Shown piece by piece: positions 10,300 through 19,130 of a DNA stretch of 64,000 nt. A model generated the notes under the pieces. The model saw nothing but the letters and a program-made list of their open reading frames with translations. It made no database searches and was not told where the DNA came from. A program made the translations under genes and the position numbers. Location: positions 36,735,312 to 36,799,311 of the forward strand of contig OX235267.1 of the NCBI GenBank assembly GCA_944472135.2, given 5' to 3'. Position 1 is the stretch's first letter; each line of letters opens with the position of its first letter. Source of the DNA: Trichobilharzia regenti. Lineage: Eukaryota; Platyhelminthes; Trematoda; Strigeidida; Schistosomatidae.

Positions 10300-11188
10300 G
10301 TTTGTCTCGCAACTTGTAACCTATCTGTCGTGGACGTCCCACTAAGCTGTTACACTCACCAAGTTTATATGGATTACTAGACACCGTACAGTTTTCTCGA
10401 TATCCACTTCGCTGAGACCCCTTCGTCACAAATGACCGCGTTTCGGTCTCTGACTTCTCTATTCCAGAGGTGGGATGCAATATACTGGAAAACTTGCTCA
10501 TAGCTTGGTTGACACTTTCTTTTACCAGTTTCAGAATATCATCGAACTTTGGCTCAATGCCTTCATCCTCTATACGAGAGCTCATCTTCACCCACTTATT
10601 TTTCAGTCGAGTAGGTAGACGTCTCGCTATTACTTCCAGGACGGAACTTGAGTTCACATCGCTCATGCAATTCATCGAAATCAACGTATTCTTGTAAGTC
10701 ATCAGATTATCCAGAATCTCAGTGAGTGCCTTGGAGTCATCTTGTAATTGACTACCATTACCTTTGACAGCCTCGAATACATTCCTTACAATCATCGAAG
10801 GTCTTCCAAACCTTTGACGCAGGATACGCATCGCCTCAGTATATCCTTTGTTTGAGGGCGTAACCTTACAGCACCGTATAACTATCGCAGCAACACCAGT
10901 GCAGCAGCTCAACAAATACATTAACTTCATATCATCATTTAATAAAAATCCACTCAACATGACTTCAAACGCTTCGATAAACTGTGGATAGCCGATTGGG
11001 TTTCCATCAAGTTACCGAGGCTCGAATTTAGGTAACTTTAAACCCCTACTATCCCTAAACGGCGAACCATGAACAACAGACTCATCAATCCGGACATCAT
11101 ACATATCATTACATATAACAGGTAACTCGGTGTTGCTTACTTTCCTGTCTGCTTCCAAAGCCCCTTGCCCTTTCCTTGACCCAGGCAC
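10300..11188 (-). pseudogene. Host BEL/Pao copy: N-terminal half of gag, start codon lost
   Basis: Homologous to the first 300 residues of the gag ORF at 13643-15592 (blocks MLSGFLLNDDMKLMYLL, RQRFGRPSMIVRNVFEAVKG, ALTEILDNLMTYKNTLISM). The position of the initiator is GTG (11186-11188), not ATG, and an early stop precedes the 10268-10960 open stretch. The solo LTR ends the homology at 10299. Confidence 0.8.
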
Positions 11189-11307
11189 TACTGAACTTGA
11201 CTAAACAATCCAGAAAAGTTCCAGATAACACTTGTCCAAAGAAAACGGGCAGACACGAGAAAATAAGAACAGAAACTACGAGAAACTGTCAGATAACTAT
11301 CAGAAGC

Positions 11308-11675
11308 TGTCAGAAACTCTCAGGAACTGCTAATCTCTAGGTGTTACTAGGCTGGTCCTCACGCTGTCCCTGGAAGACTTTCAGAATCAGTTTGTATTAA
11401 CCAACGCGAAAAAACCAGAACACTGATTGGCGACTCGAGAATCCTTTATTCTTACGCCAATATATAACCAACAATAAGGTCATTATATACAAGGTCTAAG
11501 AATAAATGTTATAGCAATAAATCAGGATAATACTTCTGATAGTTTTCTTTCTTCCACCGAACGGCGAACGTTGAGTCGATGACTGCTGGATTGATGACTC
11601 CAGCGAAAAATATGGAGGAGTTGGGTTTGAGCAAACGACGACGAACTGATCGTTGAAATTTCAACTGCACTGACA
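11308..11675 (-). mobile_element. BEL/Pao 5' LTR of the host copy, subfamily A (~368 bp)
   Basis: Matches the 369-bp LTRs at 59-427 and 8971-9339 almost base for base over about 300 bases and diverges at both ends. It sits upstream of the gag remnant at 11188. Its outer flank at 11676 is a LINE reverse-transcriptase fragment. Confidence 0.8.
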
Positions 11676-12127
11676 AATGTTGTTATGCATGATTGCAGCT
11701 GAATATAAATTACTTCTACTGTTTTTATAGGCGATTTTCTTGGGAACATTAAGGACTTTAAGTAAAGGTTGAAGATAAAGTAGGAGTAACTTTTCCGTAG
11801 TTTCTAGAAAATGAGAAGTAATAGCGATAAGTGTAAATTTAAAACGTGCTCCGGTAAATGACTTAGGTATAGGTGCAATTTTAATGTCCATCCAAACGGC
11901 TGGCACGACATTTCTGGAAAAAGATCCATTAAATATGTCCATTAGAGAATAACGCAGGATACCTGCACAATTTCTGAGAATAAGGCTAGGCAAAACGTCT
12001 GGACCTGGGGTACAAGAAGAGTCCAGTGACTGGAGACATTTTAGAACGTCATTTGTACTGAAAAAAAGGGAGCAGGTTTCACTGACACTTGTGAGACTAG
12101 AAAGTTTGGCACTTGTGGGGAATGTAT
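11676..12127 (-). pseudogene. Non-LTR retrotransposon reverse transcriptase fragment (jockey/CR1-like)
   Basis: The minus-strand frame (stop-free to about 11665) carries the RT block TPGPDVLPSLILRN, then SLMDIFNGSFSRNVVPAVW and IKIAPIPKSF. These match the region before the polymerase active site in jockey/CR1-type LINEs, which schistosomes also carry (SR1 and Perere-type). Only about 150 codons are present; both ends are cut by BEL/Pao elements. Exact family not determined. Confidence 0.75.
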
Positions 12128-12486
12128 TGCCAGTCACGTCTCGTAAACCGTTAATGTCCAGCTCTTGCTACTCTCGGGCTCACGCTGTTCCTTGAAGTTT
12201 CTCAGAAACGCTTAGTAATAACGGACGAATAAACCAAAACACCAGTTGGCCACTCGAGAATTCTTTATTGTTACACCAACATATAAACAATGTTACAACT
12301 AAGGTCTGTGAACAAATATTACAATAATAAATCACAATATTACTTCTGACGGTTTTCTGCTGACTTCTTTCTGAACAGCGACCGATGAGACGATGACTGT
12401 CGTATTGATGCCTCCGCGAAAATTGGGAAAGTTGGTTTTGAGCAAACAACCATGAATTGATCGTTCAATCTTCAACTCCATGGACA
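12128..12486 (-). mobile_element. 3' LTR of the gag-only element (subfamily B, 359 bp)
   Basis: Same length and limits as the solo LTRs and closely similar to them. Its start reads TGTCCATGGAG, as in the LTR at 2145, and its last bases read TGCCAGTCACG on the plus strand, one change from the 5' partner's TGTCAGTCACG. Confidence 0.85.
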
Positions 12487-13642
12487 CTCCCCGGCAAAAG
12501 GCGGATCCATCCCTTTTTTCCATCACGACAAATACACGTTGACTTGGATACCAGTGCGAGAACCTGGGCCACATGGACAAGGCTGAAATGGAAGACAATC
12601 AGAAAAGCCAACACACCACAAGCATACCCACAGCACAATCTCACACATCGCTGACGACCTGCGCCTTCCAGTTAAAGGCATCCTCTTGCAACACAATCTC
12701 CACTTGCTAGAATGACTCTTGCAGAATACAACGTGACCATAGCACCACCTCACGATACTCTACGCTCATCCTCTTATCTACTCACTACCAATTACCACTG
12801 AAATCGCTTGTCACTCATTCTGCCTCAATTCTAGTAACGGTGACGCATGCGAGCCTCAGTCGTTTACACTCTTTCTCCCCGGCGTGTGGGACCACAGCTA
12901 ATAATTATCTCCGTGTGCATTTCATTCTCAGCAATAGCCTCCCTGGCGTATACGACCCATCTGCTGTCCTTAACATCAATCAATTCATTCATGGATGTAG
13001 AAGACTCGAAACAACTTCAGAAGTAATCACGACGAAAATTTTAACAAAATTATGCAATAACAACAAGGTACGAAAACGACAGGTAAACACAATGAATCCA
13101 AAATACACCAATTGATATGACACACCACACGTATACACAAACAGTATAAATAACCTCATGGGTCATGTTTTGGTGGAATTCCTTTGAAGAATCGCAGGAC
13201 TTACACCAGTACGCCTACAACCCTTCACAGGTTGACGATTGTAAGTTGTGGAATGTCCGGACACAAACAGAATAACCAACAATTACATCAATTGGAACTC
13301 ACACAATTATTTAACACAAACATATGTACAATCACTACATCAAATGTTGTGGATTCTGGCACGACAAACTACCCTTGAAGAACTGTAGGACTTACAGCAG
13401 TACGCCTACAACCCTTCTCAGGTTGATGATCCGAGTGGAAGTCGTCCGGACACAAACAGAATTACCAACAGCTAGATGATAGATGATATCGATTCAGTAT
13501 ATACAATATGAACATATGTACAAAGTCACATACCAAGCACATTGGACTGCTCATTGATGCGCTACCATTTGAAGAATTGTAGGACTTACAGCAGTACGCC
13601 TACAACCCTTCTCAGGTTGACGCTCTAGGGTGGAAAATCGTC
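12487..13642 (-). other. Non-coding tail of the gag-only element with three ~190-bp tandem units
   Basis: About 740 bases next to the LTR look identical to 2146-2885 of the pol-bearing copy. Towards the gag end a unit with AGGACTTACA and GCCTACAACCC recurs at about 13190, 13385 and 13580, spacing about 190-195 bases, each followed by CAGGTTGA. The pol-bearing copy has two units. Between the units GTCCGGACAC palindromes appear. Function unknown; placement suggests a packaging, priming or 3'-end role. Confidence 0.7.
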
Positions 13643-15592
13643 TCAGAGTTCATTTGCTAACTTCCTTCTATCAGCTATATCCTCAAATCTGAACGGTAAC
13701 ACGCTCATGTCATTGTATCGTAGAATATAGATGACTAACAAACACACGACGTATCTGGTCAACCAAGCGTAGGCACAGAGTAATTTACACCAAATATAAT
13801 AGAATTCAAACAGTAACTTGGAACTTGGAAAGCCTTTGTTCGTGCAAGTCATTTTGACAATTACTCTCTCGTACACAGTCAGCTTATCCTCACTAAAATG
13901 ACCATTGATATTTGTCCTTTCAAACGAACTGATACTATCAAAGTCATTGCACAAGAGACTTGAGTTGATGGGCGTCTTTTTCATTTTGGATGACAGCACC
14001 AACGACAACTGATTAATACCAGTTGATGAACTTAGCGGTGGACCAGTAGCTGGTGTTGTTCGGCTTTCAGATATTTGTCTAACTGCAAGATTACCACCAC
14101 TGCTGGCTTTTACTATTAGCTCAGGGTTAGCACTAGCATCTGATGATAGGTGGGCTACATGCTGATCAATTACACTGACGGTCTCACAAGTATGCATGCC
14201 TTCTGCAACTGCACCTGCATTTATTTCTACTTCACGTTCAAGTTGTACAGAACCTTTGTTCAACTTAGCAGTAGTAGGCATATCCCTCATCTCATCATGA
14301 TCAACCAAAGACAACTGTGAAGTATCATGATCATTATTTCGAATATTGAATTTATCATCATCTATCTGGTCAACTTCATCATTTTCAAACTCTTTAATAA
14401 CAGCAGTAGATGATTCGGGTCCTTCCTCACAAATCCCTAAACATTTTTTACCTTCACTCTGACTAGTAATACCTTGTAAACTTATGGAGTCAGAACTGCA
14501 CTCTGAAGCAATAACTCTATTCTGTGACACTCTATTCAACAATGGCTTACCAGTTGCAACTACAGACTTCTTCACCGCACCGTTATCGTCACACAATTCG
14601 GAGTCAGGCCTGGAGTTAACATTTAGCTTATCACTGAACTTGCTCACTGGTTCACAGTTCACCTTTGTATGCACCTCTTGCAAACGTGTACAACAAAACC
14701 GTGTTTGTCTTGCATCTTGTAACTTATCTGTTGACGATGTACTACGAAACCTGTTACACTCACTAGGTCTATATGCATTACTAGATATCATGGGGCCTTC
14801 TCGATATCCACCTCTCTGAGGCCATTTCGTCATCAATGATTGCGTTTTACCCTCAGACTGCTCTATTCTAGGGGTGTGATTCAATATACTGGCAAACTTG
14901 CTCATCGATTGATTGACGCTATCTTTTGCCAGTTTCAGGATATCATCAAATTTTGGCCCGATGCCTTCATCCTCCATACGGGAGCTCATCTTCACCCACT
15001 TCCTTTGCAGTCGAGTAGGTAGACGTATTGCTATTACTTCTAGTATAAAACTCGAGTTGAGGTCACTCATACAATTCATAGAAATCAAGGTATTCTTATA
15101 AGTCATAAGATTATCTAAAAACTCAGTGAGTGCCTGGGAGTCATCCTGTAATTGACCACCATTACCTCTAACAGCCTCGAATAATTTCCTTACAATCATC
15201 GAAGGTCTTCCAAACCTTTGACGTAATATGCTCATAGCCTCAGCGTGTCCCTCATTAGGGGGCATGAGCTTACAGCACTGTATAGCTCTTGAAGCATCTC
15301 CAGTGCAATATCTCATCAAATACATTAACTTCAATTCATCATTTAATAAAAAACCACTCAACATGATCTCAAACTCCTTTACAAATTGTAAATAATCAGC
15401 TGGGTTTCCATCAAAACACCGTGGTTCAAACTTAGGGAGTTTGATGTTCCTATTATCCCTGAACGGCGAAACAGTAACACCAACCATGTCATGTTTAACA
15501 TCAGACACATCGTTACAAGTAACAGACAAGTCAACATGACTTACTTTCCTGTTTGCATCCAAGACACTCTGTCCCTTCTTTGACCCAGGCAT
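13643..15592 (-). CDS. Intact gag-derived ORF fused to a late pol fragment (649 aa)
   Basis: Starts MPGSKKGQSVLDANRK, the same start as other gag copies here. Residues about 40-260 form the conserved capsid-like part (FDGNPADYLQFVKEFEIML, LMRYCTGDASRAIQCCK, RQRFGRPSMIVRKL, LDNLMTYKNTLISMNCMSD). The zinc knuckle near residue 305 is defective: CCTRLQEVHTKVNC has Arg for the second Cys. A long Ser/Asp-rich stretch follows. The last ~60 residues (FEFYYIWCKLLCAYAWLTR) match the pol segment between RNase H and integrase (compare YYSSWYKLLKAVAWSAR at about 5090), so a large internal deletion joined gag to late pol in frame. No protease, RT or integrase. Absence of stops over 1.95 kb suggests recent age or selection. 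Confidence 0.85.
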   Translation of the reverse strand: MPGSKKGQSVLDANRKVSHVDLSVTCNDVSDVKHDMVGVTVSPFRDNRNIKLPKFEPRCFDGNPADYLQFVKEFEIMLSGFLLNDELKLMYLMRYCTGDASRAIQCCKLMPPNEGHAEAMSILRQRFGRPSMIVRKLFEAVRGNGGQLQDDSQALTEFLDNLMTYKNTLISMNCMSDLNSSFILEVIAIRLPTRLQRKWVKMSSRMEDEGIGPKFDDILKLAKDSVNQSMSKFASILNHTPRIEQSEGKTQSLMTKWPQRGGYREGPMISSNAYRPSECNRFRSTSSTDKLQDARQTRFCCTRLQEVHTKVNCEPVSKFSDKLNVNSRPDSELCDDNGAVKKSVVATGKPLLNRVSQNRVIASECSSDSISLQGITSQSEGKKCLGICEEGPESSTAVIKEFENDEVDQIDDDKFNIRNNDHDTSQLSLVDHDEMRDMPTTAKLNKGSVQLEREVEINAGAVAEGMHTCETVSVIDQHVAHLSSDASANPELIVKASSGGNLAVRQISESRTTPATGPPLSSSTGINQLSLVLSSKMKKTPINSSLLCNDFDSISSFERTNINGHFSEDKLTVYERVIVKMTCTNKGFPSSKLLFEFYYIWCKLLCAYAWLTRYVVCLLVIYILRYNDMSVLPFRFEDIADRRKLANEL

Positions 15593-15736
15593 TGTTGAAC
15601 TTGACCAAATTCCAAAAACGTTCCAGATATTGCTTGTTCAAAGAGGACTTGACCGGCACCAGGAAAAATGAACGGCGACTATCCAAACTTTCACCAACTG
15701 TTTGAATCCGCCAGATCTGTTTCTACCATCAGAAAC

Positions 15737-16095
15737 TGTCAGTCACGTTTCGTAAACCGTTAATGCCCAGCTCTTGCTACGCTCGGGCTCACGCTGTTCC
15801 TTGAAGTTTCTCAGAAACGCTTAGTAATAGCGGACGAATAAACCAAAACACCAATTGGTGACTCGAGAATTCTTTATTGTTACACCAACATATAAACAAT
15901 GTTACAACTAAGGTCTGTGAACAAATATTACAATAATAAATCACAATATTACTTCTGACGGTTTTCTGCTGACTTCTTTCTGAACAGCGACCGATGAGAC
16001 GATGACTGTCGTATTGATGCCTCCGCGAAAATTGGGGAAGTTGGTTTTGAGCAAGCAACCATGAATTGATCGTTCAATCTTCAGCGACATTGTCA
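15737..16095 (-). mobile_element. 5' LTR of the gag-only element (359 bp)
   Basis: Minus-strand LTR from 16095 (TGACAATG start) to 15737, the same length as its partner at 12128-12486. The 144 bases between it and the gag start at 15592 form the leader. Confidence 0.85.
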
Positions 16096-16098
16096 TGC

Positions 16099-17085
16099 AT
16101 TTTGATTTGTTTGAACCTCTTTCTAAATCCCATGGTATACCTATATTTTAACTTGTATCGATCGCTTCACACGATGGCCGGAAGCAGTACCCATCAAGGA
16201 TGTATCTGCTGAAACAGTCGCACGTGTCTTTTTAGGAAGATGTATCACTAACCTTGGATGCCCATCTTCCATAACAACTGATGGCGGGTGGCAATTCGAA
16301 AGTGGCTTATTCTTCACCCTGACTAAAATCATAGGTTGCATGCGTTTTCGAACAACAGCCTACCATCCTCAAGTTAATGGTATGGTAGAACGCCTACACA
16401 GACAGTCGAAAGCTGGTCTGTCAGCTGCAGACAACACCCACTGGACTGAATCCCTTCCGTTCTCCTAGGGATACAAAACGCCTTGAAAACCGATGCTGGT
16501 TGTACTAGCGCCGAGCTAGTACATGGCAAGACACTACGACTGCCTGGTGAATTTGTTTCTCCCTCGAGCTTCCCACCAGCAGTAGATCACGCTTCATACG
16601 TTGGCAGGCTTGCAAACGCAATGCGTTTAGTTAAACCTGCTCCTCTTCGTCCACAGTCCATTGATGTTTTTGTCCAAGCGTGTTTAAAAACTTCTTTACA
16701 TGTATTTATTCGTCGTGACTCTGTGCGTAGACCTCTGGAAACCCCAAACGACGGACATTATAAAGTAATTAAACGTTCTGATAAATTCTTTGTCTTGGAC
16801 AAAAGGGCCGCGAGGACACCGTCAGCATTGACCATCTGAAACAGGCTTACTTGGAGGGTAATCCTATTAGCACAGACTTAAGCGTATCCAATGATCCACA
16901 AGTAACCGAAGATCGTCTAGTCCTCGAAGAAGTCACTAGCACGGTGACAGCTATCGAATCTTCTGTCGGCCCCCCTAAGAAAACCCGTTCTGGACGTACC
17001 GTAAGGTTCCCAGAATATCTTCACACCTATATAACACGACGAAGTCGTGTGATTCACCCAACTCATTCGTTTGTGGTACTAATTA
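16099..17085 (+). pseudogene. Ty3/gypsy integrase and pol C-terminus, broken
   Basis: The plus-strand frame from about 16150 reads TCIDRFTRWPEAVPIKD (first Asp), SSITTDGGWQFES (second Asp), TTAYHPQVNGMVERLHRQ (Glu) and then ALKTDAGCTSAELVHGKTLR, the standard gypsy integrase order (Gulliver/Boudicca-type elements are known in schistosomes). A one-base shift lies near 16137, a stop at about 16468, and another shift near 16815 before DPQVTEDRLV and KKTRSGRTVRFPEYL, the usual chromodomain-less C-terminus. Upstream pol is missing; the remnant starts exactly beside the gag-only BEL element. Confidence 0.88.
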
Positions 17086-17531
17086 TTTTTTTCAGACGCA
17101 TCAATTTTTATATACAATATCACTAAACACAAGTAAATTTTTTCTTTAACACTACATGTTACATGCACCAAAATATTAGATGTATTCTTTTGGATGTTCC
17201 AAACTCTGCATTATTTTACTGTATGGTAAATGCACATCATTTTAAAAAAAAACGCTGATTTGGTACATTTTCCTCGACATGGTTCTTAGCGTTCTTATTT
17301 TCTTTTCCAGGTGTGACGGGCACTGGACAAGAAACAAACGAAGCACGGGATCCATCTAACAACATCAAGGAAGCTATGTACAAACACCCTATTAGCATAG
17401 GCAGACAAGCCAGTAGGCACGCCACCAAGGCTCTCGGAAGATTTTTTTTACCCGTAAGGCAACCGTCGAGTTTTTTTACTTCTGGTTGGTTCTGTCTTAG
17501 GGTCCCCACAACCCCACTAGGGGGAGTGAGT
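17086..17531 (+). other. 3' untranslated part of the gypsy remnant
   Basis: Between the integrase C-terminus and the presumed LTR. It is AT-rich and then holds a purine-rich ACTAGGGGGAGTGAG at about 17514-17530, placed like a polypurine tract directly before the LTR start. Short ORFs on both strands look incidental. Confidence 0.5.
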
Positions 17532-17915
17532 TGTAGCGATAAATAGTTCCCCAAAATTATTGACCATAAGAATCATCAGTGAACATTGGATGCTGACCCC
17601 TGGAGTTTAAGTCGACTTGTTTAGCTGAAGGCTTTCGGTAAAGCATCCGCGCCATTTGGTACTCCGTCGTGTCACATTTGTGCACAGTCACTAGCCAGCC
17701 AAGCGTTCGTGTAACAACTCGTTTTGGTCCTGAAATATATCGCGTAATTTGGGCGATCAAATACTGTCTTTTGCTTTGCCTTTGGTACGCGAGAATTAAA
17801 TGAGTTAGAAGTTGTTGTATGAGAGCTTGCGTTAATATACCCAATACTGTTCACGAACGTCCATACCATCACCCTCTAAATACCTGGGGATAAATACACA
17901 GTTCCTTATCTTAGT
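17532..17915 (+). mobile_element. Ty3/gypsy LTR (3' end of the remnant), end approximate
   Basis: Starts TGTAGCGATAAATAGTTCC after a purine-rich tract. It is homologous to 32755-33262 in reverse orientation: shared blocks include TGAACATTGGATGCTGACC, TTTAAGTCGACTTGTTTA, TTTGGTCCT and TTGCTTTG. A shared repeat placed after an integrase is best explained as an LTR. The right limit is uncertain. Confidence 0.6.
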
Positions 17916-19130
17916 CAGACTGAATATGCGAGCGATGGAGAGGAGAATCATAGGCTTGCTTAAATTCTATATAGTCGTCCATATATTCCACAAGAGATTT
18001 GAAAAATTTTTGAAATTCCGAAAATTCTGTCGCAATTTCGGTTTTACAAAGATCAAGTATTACACATTTGCCCATCTTTTCCATCCGTTACAACCAACTC
18101 AAATAGGCCGAACCTTCTAACTTTATAGTTCCTTGACTAAGTTACCGAATAATATTGGTTTTTGTGAGTGAATTCATTGTATATCACATCTGAGAAATTT
18201 ATACATAAATTGATTTTTCCCCTGAAGTTGAAAAGTATTTTATCATTATTATTTTAAAGCCCGCCTCTGTAAGGAGCAAACGTATTAGTCACGACATGTA
18301 CGCAAAGGAAAATATACCGATCACAATGTGTACAAGTGACCTTCAAGTGCTCAGCCTCTGCGTAAGCCATTTGTGCAGCTGTCCTCTGTCTTAATCATGT
18401 ACTGGTTAGCAGAAGATTGGAGAAATACCATCAGAAGTATTGTTGTATACTACATTAACATTTATTTGCAGACTTGGACACTTATTAGACATTGCAAATC
18501 CGTTTTCTTATCGCTCGAAGAATATTTCATCATGCTACCCCACCACTTTTCGCATAGGTTACAGTGCGTAGTATTCTGTGTATTAGGCTTAGTTTTCTGA
18601 AATCAGCGATAGCTCAGGATCTATGCGATCCAGATATTTGACACTCGTTGTCCTGGTAACACGCGAATTTCTCGCAGTCCGTTGCCCAGCCATACTATCC
18701 AGATAAAACCTAAAATCTTCCTGCTTAAAAACCCTAACATTCATATTCTGCTTAAATATATTGCTCAGTAGAGCATCCTGCTAAATTACTGAGTCTTTCG
18801 ATTTTTATCTGGTTGTCAGTGAGTACAAGTGAGGTAGCGCAGTAACTTTTAGAGACTTATCTGCCTGGTGTGGCTGAGCTACGGACTGCAAAAAATACGC
18901 AAGTTGCCAGAAAAGCTTGGAAACGCAGTAAAGCAAGAGAAGATTGCCTACCGCCCTCGTAAAAGCATCCGTTAAAACAAAAGCAGAAACAATCAGGTCG
19001 CGCGAAACGCAAAGCAGCATGGTCACCCACGCGTGTGCCACGACAGCCATAAGGTCCCGGAAAAAGTGCCTCTCATAACCGAAGTAGTCAAATATAATAT
19101 TTAGGATGAGTCATATTGTTGCCTGATTAA
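17916..19130. other. Intergenic sequence before the tandem array; weak LTR-like patch
   Basis: No gene recognised. At about 18420-18490 the sequence ACCATCAGAAGTATTG... followed by ACATTTATTTGCAGACTTGG resembles the central part of the BEL LTRs (CAGAAGTATTATCCTG and AACATTTATTCTTAGACC), so an old LTR relic is possible. The 300 bases before 19131 are less AT-rich. They end at GATTAAGAG, where the first GTGAGC splice-like signal of the array begins; this could be the last unique piece of the sequence from which the array grew. Confidence 0.35.

Larger units (their letters stand above)
12128..16095 (-). mobile_element. Gag-only, internally deleted BEL/Pao element (3968 bp)
   Basis: A compact minus-strand element: 359-bp LTRs at 15737-16095 (5') and 12128-12486 (3'), one 649-codon gag-derived ORF, and a 1.15-kb non-coding tail. 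Protease, RT, RNase H and integrase cores are missing. The flanks TGTAT (12123-12127) and TGCAT (16096-16100) agree in four of five bases, a possible decayed target duplication. However, the left flank is LINE and the right flank is gypsy sequence, so a rearrangement is not excluded. It would need proteins from an autonomous copy to move. Confidence 0.85.

Noticed and set aside
12123..16100. Certain target duplication of the gag-only element
   Set aside because: TGTAT and TGCAT agree in four of five bases, but the flanks belong to different element types, so I only list it as possible.
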